Assembly: GCA_028829895.1 (NCBI GenBank) | Contig: CM054182.1 | Span: forward strand, 12,797,001-12,861,000 | Direction: 5' to 3' | Source: Sinotaia quadrata | Lineage: Eukaryota; Mollusca; Gastropoda; Architaenioglossa; Viviparidae | DNA: 64,000 nucleotides | Shown: one piece after another, positions 48,171 to 59,288 of the stretch | Layout: each line of letters opens with the position of its first letter | Position numbering within the stretch: the stretch's first letter is position 1 | Notes under the pieces: generated by a model | The model's input: only the letters and a program-made list of their open reading frames with translations | What the model was told of the DNA's origin: nothing | The model's database searches: none | Position numbers and translations under genes: made by a program

Positions 48171-48895
48171 GTGTTTTTAATAAATGTATTTGTGCTGGTT
48201 TACATAATAAGTGTTTCTGTCTGCACAATGTAAAGTATTTGTTTTTGGTTTGTGTTATAAGTATTCCTCTGTGCACAATAAAATATACTTGCGTTGGTTT
48301 GTGTAATAAGTATTTCTGTACGCACAATGAAAATTATTTGTGCTGGTTTGCATAATGAGTGTTTCTGTGTGACCAATGAAAGTATTTGTGATTTGCATAA
48401 TGAGTGTTTCTGTGTGGCCAATGAAAGTATTTGTGATTTGCATAATGAGTGTTTCTGTGTGACCAATGAAAGTATTTGTGATTTGCATAATGAGTGTTTC
48501 TGTGTGACCAATGAAAGTATTTTGTGATTTGCATAATGAGTGTTTCTGTGTGGCCAATGAAAGTATTTGTGATTTGCATAATGAGTGTTTCTGTGTGACC
48601 AATGAAAGTATTTGTGATTTGCATAATGAGTGTTTCTGTGTGACCAATGAAAGTATTTGGGATTTGCATAATGAGTGTTTCTGTGTGACCAATGAAAGTA
48701 TTTGGGATTTGCATAATGAGTGTTTCTGTGTGACCAATGAAAGTATTTGTGATGGTTGGTGTAATAAATGTTTCTGTGTGTACAATCTAAAATAAAGTAT
48801 TTGTGTTGAATGGTGTAATAAGTGTTTCTGTGTGTACAATCTAAAATAAAGTATTTGTAATGATAGGTGTAATAAGTGTTTCTGTGTGCTTCTTT
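48171..48895. repeat. 45-bp minisatellite with octamer and CCAAT motifs, about 16 copies
   Basis: The core unit is ATAATGAGTGTTTCTGTGTG, ACCAATGAAAGTATTTGTGA and TTTGC. Eight units (48391-48717) contain the perfect octamer ATTTGCAT followed by AAT, and most core units have CCAAT. Outer copies at both ends are diverged (TGGTTTGTGTAATAAGTG). The fifteen-codon period explains long open frames on both strands. Confidence 0.96.
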
Positions 48896-49125
48896 AATTG
48901 TACGCGTAATACATGGAATTCATTTATATTCAAAATTAATACTCACTCATTATAAAACCTCACGACTGATAAACAACAATACAACAACTACTACAGTTGC
49001 AATGTGCTGTATATGAAAGTCTTCTTAGCAGTAGCATAAACACTAACACAAAGTAAAGATCCTTCAAAGGAAAATAATGAAAATAAGATTTTTGTCGAAA
49101 TAAATCAACACAATAGTGCCTGTGT
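48896..49125. other. No feature seen
   Basis: A short AT-rich spacer between arrays. Confidence 0.5.
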
Positions 49126-49247
49126 TTTTAGGGAAAGTTGGCAAAGTGTCTATGTTTTGAGGGAAAGTTGGCAAAGTGTCTATGTTTTGAGGGAAAGTTG
49201 GCAAAGTGTCTATGTTTTGAGGGAAAGTTGGCAAAGTGTCTACGATT
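49126..49247. repeat. 30-bp minisatellite, four copies
   Basis: Copies of GGGAAAGTTGGCAAAGTGTC plus TATGTTTTGA. The central copies are identical; the first and last are variants. Confidence 0.96.
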
Positions 49248-49331
49248 TTTGTGGGCTGTAAAGATTGTTTGTTATTTAGAAATTTCATATCATTGTAGTT
49301 TTAGTTTGACAAATGATGGAGTTCTAATTAT

Positions 49332-49545
49332 ATTGAGAGAGAATTCTTCTGTCTGCAAAGTTAGTCTGGTATACTAACGTTTATTGAGAGAGAATTCTTC
49401 TGTCTGTAAAGTTAGTCGAGTTATACTAACGTTTATTGATAGAGAATTCTCCTGTCTGTCAAGTTAGTCTGGTATACTAACGTTTATTGAGAGAGAATTC
49501 TTCTGTCTGTAAAGTTAGTCTGGTATACTAAGGTTTATTGATTTA
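49332..49545. repeat. About 51-bp minisatellite, four copies
   Basis: ATTGAGAGAGAATTCTTCTG begins at 49332 and 49383 and twice more, with TTAGTCTGGTATACTAACG in each unit (one has an inserted base). Each has an EcoRI site. Confidence 0.95.
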
Positions 49546-50605
49546 GGTGTAGTGGTGTTGTATGGACCGTGTCATAATTATCGCAGTTGCCATGGCATTT
49601 CGAATACCAGAATCATACGGTAGACTACAAAAGGGAACATTATATTTCGTCTGGCTGGGTTTTCTGTCCTGAACTTCAATTCTTGATCTGGAAACTTTCG
49701 TCTGCTGACGATGAATCAAACAAAGACACCGAAGGCATTTCATCATCAAGAGGAGGTCGAGGGGATCGAATTCCAAGTACAACACCGAGTAGTGTCGTCA
49801 TCGCCGGGGGTAGTGAGTCGTCAAAACTCAAAGATGAATGGAATACCCAATTGCATTGTGAAAAAACAATTTGCTCTGTTTCATTCATGCGATGGTTAGG
49901 GATGTAGCTGGAAAGTATCGCATTCATTGTAACTAGCAGCTATTAATTGTTATTCCTTTTATTATTCAATTGTTAATTGTTGTCTTTTTCCCATATCTTA
50001 ACTAATTCCTTAAACAACCATTAATTGGGGTCAGCTTTTGGGGGGAGGGGGAGCCATATATTAGATGAATGATTGTAAGTTAATTCAGAGGGAGAGATAG
50101 CTTCACATCCTAAGGCTACGTTAACTATTTTACTCGTCATTATATTAAGTTAAATAAATAATACCCATTAGATTATTGCAAAGGCATTATTAAAGTTATT
50201 TCAAAGGAGTGAGCAGGGCAGTGGAGTTGTATTGGTATTAAAAGGGAATATTTGCATTAATAATATAAGAAAATAATATCATAACAGGATAGTGTATGAA
50301 CCCCACACGTAACAGTGATATATAAAAGTCATATTTTTAAATCGTCAGATGTTGCCTCATGGCCACATACCTAAGGAAAGGGATATAATCATTGATTAAA
50401 TAAGATTAGTAAAACGTGAGTTGTTTCCCATACAAAGAAAATCTTTCTCGAAAGATGAAAACAGATGGTATTTTTTTTTTAGATGGCAGACTAGTATTTG
50501 GTATGAGTGGAATTTATTTTGTCAGTTTACAAGCAAGAAGGCAGCAGCTGTTAGACCTACACTTGCTAGAAGGTAAGCTGAAAAAGACTTTACATAAATG
50601 TATTG
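49546..50605. other. GC-richer coding-like patch, unresolved
   Basis: 49587-49907 is GC-richer and open in plus frames. One frame includes SSADDESNKDTEGISSSRGG, which reads like a disordered protein segment, but it has no ATG; another begins MAFRIPESYGRLQKGTLYFV and stops after 26 codons. 50483-50573 is flanked by a T-rich acceptor and a GAAG|GTAAGC donor. None was assembled into a gene. G-rich tract at about 50039-50050. Confidence 0.25.
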
Positions 50606-51225
50606 TTTTAGGTAAGTGTTGCTTTTTGATATCTAATGCAACGCCCATTGTCAAAACATGCTAGTGAATGACGTGTTGCTTTCGGTATCTGATGCAAAGT
50701 CCATTGTCAAAATATGCTAGTGAATGACGTGTTGCTTTCGGTATCTGATGCAAAGTCCATTGTCAAAATATGCTAGTGAATGACGTGTTGCTTTCGGTAT
50801 CTGATGCAAAGTCCATTGTCAAAACATGCTAGTGAATGACGTGTTGCTTTCGGTATCTGATGTAAAGCCCATTGTCAAAACATGCTAGTGAATGACGTGT
50901 TGCTTTCGGTATCTGATGTAAACCCATTGTCAAAACATGCTAGTGAATGACGTGTTGCTTTCGGTATCTGATGTAAAGCCCATTGTCAAAACATGCTAGT
51001 GAATGACGTGTTGCTTTCGGTATCTGATGTAAACCCATTGTCAAAACATGCTAGTGAATGACGTGTTGCTTTCGGTATCTGATGTAAAGCCCATTGTCAA
51101 AACATGCTAGTGAATGACGTGTTGCTTTCGGTATCTGATGTAAAGCCCATTGTCAAAACATGCTAGTGAATGACGTGTTGCTTTCGGTGTCTGATGTAAA
51201 GCCCATTGTCAAAATATGCTAGTGA
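50606..51225. repeat. 56-bp minisatellite, about 11 copies
   Basis: The unit contains TGAATGACGTGTTGCTTTCG and CCATTGTCAAAACATGCTAG. Two sub-types alternate (TAAAGCCCATTG versus TAAACCCATTG). The left copies carry CAAAGTCC and the right copies TAAAGCCC. Every unit has TGACGTG, a CRE/E-box-like core. Confidence 0.96.
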
Positions 51226-51397
51226 ACGAGGTATTGTATGAGAACAACAAGGGGCGATAAGGCGTGGCTGTGGACCAGTTTGCCAAAGTTTCCTTTGTAG
51301 TCGAAGAGCGCGCACTGATTCAAATAACTGTGTTTTTTTAAAGATAGATTCCTGATATTTGTGCACCTTAATATTCAATTTTGATTTTGTTAAACAG

Positions 51398-51624
51398 ATG
51401 GACTCAGCCAGGTTCTATGCCAAACTTAAATACAAAGTGAGATATCTACCCTCAGACTCAGAAAGTGAGGCATCTACCCTCAGACTCAGAAAGTGAGGCA
51501 TCTACCTTCAGACTCAGAAGATGAGGCGCACTCTGCACCAGGTGATGAACCTGAACAAGAGGTTTTCCACGACTGTTTGGATAAATCAGATTCTTCGGAT
51601 GAGTTAGCAGCAATTTTACCTTAG
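51398..51624 (+). pseudogene. Acidic coding-like segment broken by a 28-bp triplication
   Basis: After an acceptor-like TTTTGATTTTGTTAAACAG, an ATG at 51398 opens a frame beginning MDSARFYAKLKYKVRYLPSD. A 28-bp unit (CTACCCTCAGACTCAGAAAG...) is present three times at 51446-51473, 51474-51501 and 51502-51529. Since 28 is not a multiple of three, the frame hits TGA at 51494-51496. After the third unit a Ser/Asp/Glu-rich frame (includes EPEQEVFHDCLDKSDSSDEL) runs to TAG at 51622-51624. The acidic, Ser-Asp-rich character recalls the N-termini of piggyBac-type transposases, but no catalytic region is present, so this origin is only a guess. Confidence 0.35.
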
Positions 51625-51685
51625 TTTGTTTTTAGGTTTCTTTGGCCATCTTTATTATTATCACCATCACCATCTAGTCCTCCTG

Positions 51686-51722
<37 letters not shown>

Positions 51723-52149
51723 TCATTATTATTACCATCATAAGCATCATTATTATTATAATTGTTATCAGTAGTAGTATTAGTTTTATAATTATTACCT
51801 TCACAAGAAAACTTCAACATCTTCAAACAAATTACAATCGGACAAAATCTAGAAAATCTAATATTATAAAACGAGACAAAGGACGAAGACTCAACATAGA
51901 TAAAGCAACAAATAATTTACCAACATTCTATAATGGCACTAGAAGAGAGTAATAAAAAATTTCTAAAATAGACAGTGGTGAGAAGATAACTGACTGAACC
52001 GTCTTACAACAGCCTAGGGCTTGCCAAAGTCTGAGGACTTGCCACCTAAAGTAATGATTGGGAGGACCATCTAAATATCAAAACTTTAACTAATTAATAT
52101 AAAATAATACAGACACATATACAAACAATCACCCAATCAACAACTATGT
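51625..52149. other. ATT/TTA microsatellite and AT-rich sequence
   Basis: A (TTA)n run at about 51689-51724 and related ATTATT blocks to 51800. The Tyr/Ile-rich frame across it is an artefact. Confidence 0.6.
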
Positions 52150-52245
52150 TCTCTTAGAGATCCAACAAATATGTTCACTGCGAGATCCAACAAATATGTC
52201 CACTGCGAGATCCAACAAATATGTTCACTGCGAGATCCAACAAAC
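52150..52245. repeat. 25-bp minisatellite, four copies
   Basis: Copies of GAGATCCAACAAATATGTTC plus ACTGC. Confidence 0.95.
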
Positions 52246-52765
52246 TAAATGCAATAAGTACACAGAAAATAAAATAAGAGAAACAAACAAACAAAAATAA
52301 CACAACCAAACAACTACCTTTGAGAGAACTAACATTACAAAGTAGACATAGTCCCCTTACCTGCTTCCCAAACACCCCTCATAACCCACCCCAAGCAACC
52401 ACCGCCATTCTGCAGCACGAAACCCGCTAAGCTGGAAGCGCTTCCCATAAATTAAGTAAGTTGCAAGGAAACTCTTCCTCCGTAGGAAGTTGCTTGATAT
52501 TCTATCCAACGGCAGGTGCAGGATGAAAGAGAACAGATGAAGAAAGGCAAGAAAAGAAAGATGAAAGAAAATGCAGAAGAAAATGAAAATAATAAAGATC
52601 AGGTGAGAATGTAAAAGATCCTTCCCTCAACCATTACTTGTGGAACTTTAAAATGCTTATATCACATATCGTATAACTTCTGCCATCGTTTAGAGCTAAA
52701 GGGGAGCGACGGAAAGAAAGAATACAAATATTTTTTTATAAACACAAAATATAGTATCTATTAGT
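52246..52765. other. No feature seen
   Basis: Unique sequence. CCCATAAATTAAG at 52446 also occurs near 6886, too short to define a repeat family. Purine-rich at 52520-52600. Confidence 0.45.
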
Positions 52766-52992
52766 CGGTCCTTAAAACCATAATCCCACTTGTGTATAAC
52801 CCTATATATAAAAAATGAAATAACACGCTTTTCTGTATTAGCTAGTCCTTAAAACCATAATCCCACTTGTGTATAACCCTATATATAAAAAATGAAATAA
52901 CACGCTTTTCTGTATTAGCTAGTCCTTAAAACCATAATCCCACTTGTGTATAACCCTATATATAAAAAATGAAATAACATGCTTTTCTGCGA
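52766..52992. repeat. 77-bp minisatellite, three copies
   Basis: GTCCTTAAAACCATAATCCC recurs at 52768, 52845 and 52922, with TATATATAAAAAATGAAATA in each copy. The copies are almost identical. Confidence 0.97.
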
Positions 52993-53324
52993 ATTTAATA
53001 TGTTTCATCACGTCGTCATTTTTTGTGTCCATGCATAAGTACACATTAAAGAGGGGGAAAGAACAAATCTAAACATTTTCAAAATAATTTATTTGATTGA
53101 ATTCGCTTCGGTTGGCGTGTGAGGGGAGGGGGGGAGGGGTGTAGATTGGGGTAGGTGAGATCTTCCCAGAATTGTTAAGGGCACATCATTTTTGTTGGAT
53201 TACAGTTAATTGTAGGCTGGCCAGCTCTTTCTTTTCTTGAGTTCTATGGACTACATCCTAGGTGCATGAATGGCCTCCATTTAACTACTCCTGGCCTGAC
53301 TGCATCAAAGTACCCAGCAAGGTA

Positions 53325-53330
<6 letters not shown>
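52993..53330. other. No feature seen
   Basis: Includes a GGGGAGGGGGGGAGGGG tract at about 53123-53139 that could form a G-quadruplex. Confidence 0.5.
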
Positions 53331-53531
<201 letters not shown>

Positions 53532-53733
53532 AACGTCAGTAATTTCTTGTAACCAAAGACGACAATAAATGTAAGACGGATGACTACGGCAATGCAGGAA
53601 TACTTTACTTGCTCTCATTTCTCTTTATTTCATCCTAAACAAGGCATTACCCATCCCAACACACACACACACACATTGAGGGTGGTGGTGATGGGTTGGG
53701 TTTATGGTAACATTAACATCTTTCCCTTTCCAG

Positions 53734-53888
53734 TGCTTGCAAGGGTCCTTCGTCTTCAATACTCTCCTCCTAGGAGTGCTCTGGTAGGACTTGCCTCCCC
53801 TCACATGTCACTGAAGTGGCGAAATTGCGGCCACCCGTGCATTTTACTAAATTGCCGATGGGTCTTATCAGAGAACTTCTGCCGTTGA
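53734..53888 (+). CDS. Candidate terminal coding exon, small Cys-rich C-terminus
   Basis: A textbook acceptor (CATCTTTCCCTTTCCAG) ends at 53733. The frame, entered two bases into a codon, runs about 50 codons to TGA at 53886-53888. AATAAA follows at 53909-53914, 20 bases after the stop. The peptide includes LRLQYSPPRSALVGLASPH and ends with a Cys-spaced tail (KWRNCGHPCILLNCRW...). The patch is GC-richer than the surroundings. No family was recognised and no upstream exon was found; the same frame continues open upstream of the acceptor. The combination of acceptor, stop and signal is suggestive only. Confidence 0.28.
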
Positions 53889-54134
53889 GAGATTTATTTT
53901 ATTTTCAAAATAAAATTTAAGAAAAAAGCTTTCTAGCTAGAGCTGGTGGTTTTGTATCAGGTAAGAACGTGGCGATTGCTGAATATTTAGCCGTTTCATA
54001 TTCTTTTGATGGGAAGAGAATTATCTGTGGGTGAACAAGTACGCAGATAATTTTCTTTATTAACAGTAGTGTGTGCATAGTGAGAACGTGGGACTGTTTA
54101 GTTTGTCTTGTAGTGAGAGCACGCTTCTGTTTGT

Positions 54135-54415
54135 TAGTGCCACATTGAATCTTAATCTGTATATTGCCTGATGCTTTATTTAAGTTATTTTGTTAGTGGT
54201 GGAGAGGTAGTGCCATATTGAATCTTAATCTGTATATTGCCTGATGCTTTATTTAATTTATTTTGTTAGTGGTGGAGAGGTAGTGCCACATTGAATCTTA
54301 ATCTGTATATTGCCTGATGCTTTATTTAATTTATTTTGTTAGTGGTGGAGAGGTAGTGCCACATTGAGTCTTAATCTGTATATTGCCTACTGCTTTATTT
54401 AATTTATTTTGTGTG
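54135..54415. repeat. 73-bp minisatellite, four copies
   Basis: AGTGCCACATTGAATCTTAA recurs at 73-bp steps (54141, 54214, 54287 and 54360 register) with TTAGTGGTGGAGAGG in between. Confidence 0.96.
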
Positions 54416-54839
54416 ACTAAGGGACGAAATGGTTTTATGTTTCAGGATTTATTTAAATATTTTGTTAATTTTTTTACGTGCATTTCTGGTCTCCACGTGG
54501 GTGAGTGGTGACCTTGGATTGTGCCTCTTTGGGCTCCTCTATCTGCAATTGGCATATTTTCTTTTGTCTTTCTGAAAATTTATGACTTTTTGCTAGGTCA
54601 AATCATTTTGCCATCCATTTCTCTAAGTATGAGTGGTTTTTGCCTGTGATAGGTAATGTGATATTTGCCTTTGAGTAAATAGGAATACATCGAGCCATCA
54701 TCAAATTGAGTAAGGAGTGTGTCGATGCATGTGATTACCGTATCTAGGTCGCACGTTGCTGGGCTAAAAAGAGCGTTGGACTGTGTGCAATGATTGTGTG
54801 TTGTTTGTGCGAACGTCAACAAACAGTCTCTTAGAAAGT

Positions 54840-54842
<3 letters not shown>
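54416..54842. other. No feature seen
   Basis: Unique-looking sequence. The minus frame over it is a shadow continuing into the TG repeat. Confidence 0.45.

Positions 54843-54915
<73 letters not shown>
54843..54915. repeat. (TG)n microsatellite
   Basis: An uninterrupted TG run of about 36 units. Confidence 0.98.
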
Positions 54916-54922
<7 letters not shown>

Positions 54923-54930
54923 TTCCTGAT

Positions 54931-55131
54931 ATGCCCACGTACGATGCTTTTATGCAAATTAGTGTGGCGCGTGCTTTGACAAAAGCCGGAGAAAAGCTAG
55001 GAAAACTGCTATTTGTTGTTTTTTTCTGGCCTGTCTGTCAGAATGTTATCTACTTATATGATTTAGCGTCAATTGTCGACCTTTTTCCCCCTGTCGGAAA
55101 CTTCTATTCACTTTCGTCTCTAGAGTCTTGA
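54931..55131 (+). CDS. Small ORF of 66 codons with one hydrophobic segment, unknown
   Basis: An ATG-initiated frame just after the TG repeat. The peptide begins MPTYDAFMQISVARALTKAG and has a hydrophobic stretch (LLFVVFFWPVC) long enough for about one membrane pass, ending at TAG/TGA-flanked sequence near 55131. No homology was recognised, and frames of this size are expected by chance here. Confidence 0.12.
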   Translation: MPTYDAFMQISVARALTKAGEKLGKLLFVVFFWPVCQNVIYLYDLASIVDLFPPVGNFYSLSSLES

Positions 55132-55429
55132 CCTTGTTTGGTAAAAGGGAGATAAGTCTGTAGGAGTTTTGTGTCTTCTGTGTTTGTTTGGAGTTGGAAT
55201 AAGTGATTATTGCATGTTATTTGTTGCGACGTTTTACACACCTTCTAGGATAAGTCGAAGATTGTAAGAAATAAGTGAACAGTCCTTGAAAAGATTTGTC
55301 TAGGAAAATCTTACCCCCATTGATTCTGAAGTTGGACAATTCCCGATGCAGAGCATGTACTACTGGTTAAAAATACATCTCTGCAACTGCTACGCCGATA
55401 TGATGGTACGTTGCCATCAATTTGACTCA
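55132..55429. other. No feature seen
   Basis: Unique-looking sequence. Confidence 0.5.
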
Positions 55430-55540
55430 CGGTCCCCACTCAGTAATAGACTGAGAAACACATATAAAAACTAGACATACAAACGGCCCCCATTCAGTAA
55501 TAGACTGAGAAACAGAATTACAAACTAGACATACAAACGG
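55430..55540. repeat. 54-bp tandem duplication
   Basis: CAGTAATAGACTGAGAAACA and CTAGACATACAAA occur twice, the units starting at 55430 and 55484. Confidence 0.93.
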
Positions 55541-55984
55541 ACAGAGAGCAAGGCGCTATATTTAGATTATCACTACAATGTGTGACAACACACAAAAAAA
55601 GTTACGTTGCGTTAACTGATACGCATGACTGAAATAATTAACAAAAATTTAAATTTAAAATAGTAAACAATGTTTAAAAGAGCAAACCAAACCACGTTCT
55701 GTTTTATTTTCTTGTCATTGGCAATATAAATTAATAATATTTTCTGCTAGTTCAGCCAGTTACAACACGTACACTGGAGTCACTGTCCTTATCAAGACTT
55801 CAGCCTTTTCCCACAATGTCCTGTTAGTCTCACTATGCATTCGTCATTTGTGCTTATTGACTTGCTTTCTTAATCCTGGCAACTGAAACGCAAACAATTG
55901 CAATCGGATTAAGAGCGTGGTTCCTTATACTGATGGACTACAGCCTCAGTGCACACCGGACGTGTTCTGTGGCGCCTCGAGCTC
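55541..55984. other. No feature seen
   Basis: Unique-looking; GC rises at 55930-55990 just before the 42-bp array. Confidence 0.5.
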
Positions 55985-56245
55985 GTGATTGGGCATGTCT
56001 TGTGAGCTTTACGTGTATGCCTCACATGTTTTACACACGTCTTACTCGTTTTACGTGTATGCCTCATATGTTTTACACACGTCTTACTCGTTTTACGTGT
56101 ATGCCTCACATGCTTTACACACGTCTTACTCGTTTTACGTGTATGCCTCACATGTTTTACACACGTCTTACTCGTTTTACGTGTATGCCTCACATGCTTT
56201 ACACACGTCTTACTCGTTTTACGTGTATGTCTTATATGCTTTACA
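55985..56245. repeat. 42-bp minisatellite, about six copies
   Basis: The unit includes TCTTACTCGTTTTACGTGTA and TGCCTCACATGTTTTACACA, with TTTTAC/CTTTAC alternation. The fourteen-codon period keeps plus and minus frames open; their peptides are 14-residue repeats. Confidence 0.96.
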
Positions 56246-57517
56246 TGACTGTCTTGTGTGTTGGACAGCACAAGTCTTACTTGCCTTACGTGCTAGTATT
56301 ACATGCTGGACGTAATTGCCTTACGTGTTAGTATTACGTGCTGGACGTAAATGTTTTCCTTGTAGTATTACGTACTGGACATAATTCCTTTACGTGCTAG
56401 TATTACGTGTTGGACATAATTGATTTACGTGCTAGTATTACGTGTTGGACATAATTCCTTTACGTGCTAGTATTACTTGTTGGACAATATAATTGATTTA
56501 CGTGCTAGTATTACGTGTTGGACATAATTGATTTACGTGCTAGTATTACGTGTTGGACATAATTCCTTTACGTGCTAGTATTACGTGTTGGACATAATTC
56601 CTTTACGTGCTAGTATTACGTGTTGGACATAATTCCTTTACGTGCTAGTATTACGTGTTGGACATAATTCCTTTACGTGCTAGTATTACTTGTTGGACAA
56701 TATAATTGATTTACGTGCTAGTATTACGTGTTGGACGTAATTACTTTGAGTGCTAGAATTACGAGTTCAACGTACTTGCTTTATGTACTAGTATTAGTGT
56801 TGGACGTAATTGTTTTAAGTGCTAGTATTATTGCATGACATAATTGTTTAAGTGCTAGTACTATTGCATGACATAATTGCTTTAAGTGCTAGTATTATTG
56901 CATGACATAATTGTTTTAAGAACTAGTATTACACGTTGGATTAATTGCTTCATGTGTTAGTATTACTTGTTGGACATTGCTGCTTTACATTCTAGTATTA
57001 CGTGTTGGACATAATTAGTTTACGTGCTAGTATTACGTGTTGGACATAATTAGTTTACGTGCTAGTATTACGTGTTGGACGTAATTACTTTATGTGTTAG
57101 TATTACTGCTGGAATAATTAATTGCTTTGCGAGCTAGTATTACTGTTTGTACATAATTGCTTTATGTGCAGTATTACGTGTTGGACGTAATTGCTTTACG
57201 TGTTAGTATTACTTGTTGGACATAATTGCTTTACGTGTTATTATTATGTGTTGGACTTAAGTGCTTTATGTAATAGTATTACCTTTGGACGTAATTGCTT
57301 TAAGTGTTAATATTACCTGTTGGACGTAATTGCTTTATGTACTAGTATTACGTATTGGACGTAATTGCTCTATGTACTAGTATTACGTGTTGGACGTAAT
57401 TGCTTTATGAACTTGTATTACGTGTTGGACGTAATTACTTTATGTACTAGTATTACGTGTTGGACATAATTGCTTTATGTACTAGTATTACGTGTTGGAC
57501 GTAATTGCTTTACGTGC
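56246..57517. repeat. About 36-bp minisatellite, about 35 copies, TACGTG-rich
   Basis: The unit contains TTTACGTGCTAGTATTACGT and GTTGGACATAAT. The left third (56380-56740) is homogeneous with an alternating TTCCTT/TTGATT sub-type; the right part is diverged (TTTATGTACTAG). About fifteen exact TACGTGCT octamers were counted by eye. This is the largest array of the window by copy number. Confidence 0.96.
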
Positions 57518-59221
57518 TGCCTTTGTTCTTCCTACCCCATGTGACAGTATTGATCGTACTATCCTGCACCTGCTGATTGATGTCACTGTATTAATTAATA
57601 TATTACAAGAGTTCTTAATAATTCACTAAAATAAATTAATGTGCATGCATACACACACTGCAGACACCTCTCGTGCGCGCAGCCGTACCACAAATGACAC
57701 ACATATATATATATATGTAAGGAGCTCACGCGTATGGATGAATTTCAATGTCACACACATGGATGAAACGAGCGTATATACGCATGCGCAAGTTTTATAG
57801 AGAGAGAAGAGCAGATGATCGACTATTTTCAATCGGAATTGTAAGTTGTCTTTAGAATTACATAAATTAATGATTAAATGGATGAGACAAGGAGATAACA
57901 CAGAATACCAGAATTGTGGATTTGAAATAATGTAGCTATCATTTGTTCCTTGGAGACATTATAACATCAGAATATCATGCTCTGATATATGATCTTAACA
58001 GTTTGGTTTTCTCGTAGATCTAGTCCATGCACAATAATCCCCACCTCCCTCTGTCCCTTCCAAATTTCTCAGTTATTTTATTTTAGTTTTGTATGGGTGA
58101 TTCAATAACACTTGTATTTGTATAAATGACTAATGAGTGGCCTTCATTTTCAATATACGGTTACAGCTTAACATGTTTAGAATTTCAGTCAGATATTATT
58201 AGTTAATCAGTCTTATGACATTATTATGGTCCAGTTCTAAACTTAAAAATTCGTTCGTGTCTGTTTAGTGACATACGTACACAAATCCAAAGTTATATAT
58301 GTATTATAATAACCTAATACTATGTCTCACTGTCTGGTAGTAATAAATGCAACGTTTTCGCACACTCGTGCTGAGGCCAAGGGAGAGAACAAATCCGTGA
58401 GAAGCACAAGTGTCAGGTTGCATGCCTATTAACCCCGCAACCGGACGTGATCGGAACCAAATTGCGAACCCAGGACATCTGCCTTTGCCCTATTAAAAGT
58501 CGCAAAGAGAGAAAAATAATTATTTTATATCAGCGAGACTTCCATCCAGAGGCCGAGCATCGCATGCTAAATTAAGCTTGACTGTTCATCAACACAATCA
58601 TACCACAAAGACCTACATTCGTGGATGTAGGTGTTTCTGCCTAAGCGGTAAGGTAAGAGAATAGTCTAATTGAAACGTCGAGACCTGACGACGCTTGATG
58701 CCAAAATAACGTAAAATCATTAAGGTTTTTTTGTTGTTGTATTTATGCATGAAATTGTGACCTCAGAATGATGTATAAACGGCATAGCAGAAAGTATTTC
58801 TTGTTTTCTTCTCCAGATTCCTGGTAAAAAAAATTACTACAAAAGATAAAGTAGTGGCTTTTTCTTCTCAGACTTCTACTTCGTTTTTGTGCACAGTTCC
58901 TGGTAAGAGAATTGCATAAAATTAACTGGGCAGCAGGTAATTTAGTTTTGTGAATTTCTGTAACTGAGAGACCAACTATTTTGTTGTCACCATGCATGTC
59001 ATATTTTGTTGTCACCATGCATGTCATTTCAACGGACTGTAAGGACTTTCACCAGGCAATGCCCAAGTGGACAGATGTCATCTGCATTGACCAATATCCA
59101 TTATTGTAGATTCGTGCTCGGCCCGCACGCTGCTACCATTTACCTTTGTTAAAGTGGACAAAAGCAGTGTAATACACAGCTTAGCTAAAAATAAAATCAC
59201 CTGTCGCCAACGATTTCTCAT
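57518..59221. other. No supported gene
   Basis: A short duplication TTTTGTTGTCACCATGCATG occurs at about 58980-59026. 58400-58500 is GC-richer and was considered as a tRNA-derived SINE, without success. (TA)n near 57703-57717. Confidence 0.45.
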
Positions 59222-59288
59222 CATGAATGTGTATTCAATGTGTATTCAATGTGTATTCAATGTGTATTCAATGTGTATTCAATGTGTC
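59222..59288. repeat. 12-bp minisatellite, five to six copies
   Basis: Perfect repeats of ATGTGTATTCA. Confidence 0.96.

Noticed and set aside
55909..56331. Open frames on both strands over the 42-bp array (120 and 132 codons)
   Set aside because: A 14-codon repeat period without stops opens frames on both strands at once; no sign of selection on either.
58380..58510. tRNA-derived SINE or tRNA-like sequence on the minus strand
   Set aside because: A B-box-like GGGTTCGCAATTTGG was noticed, but no A box at proper spacing and no cloverleaf could be drawn.
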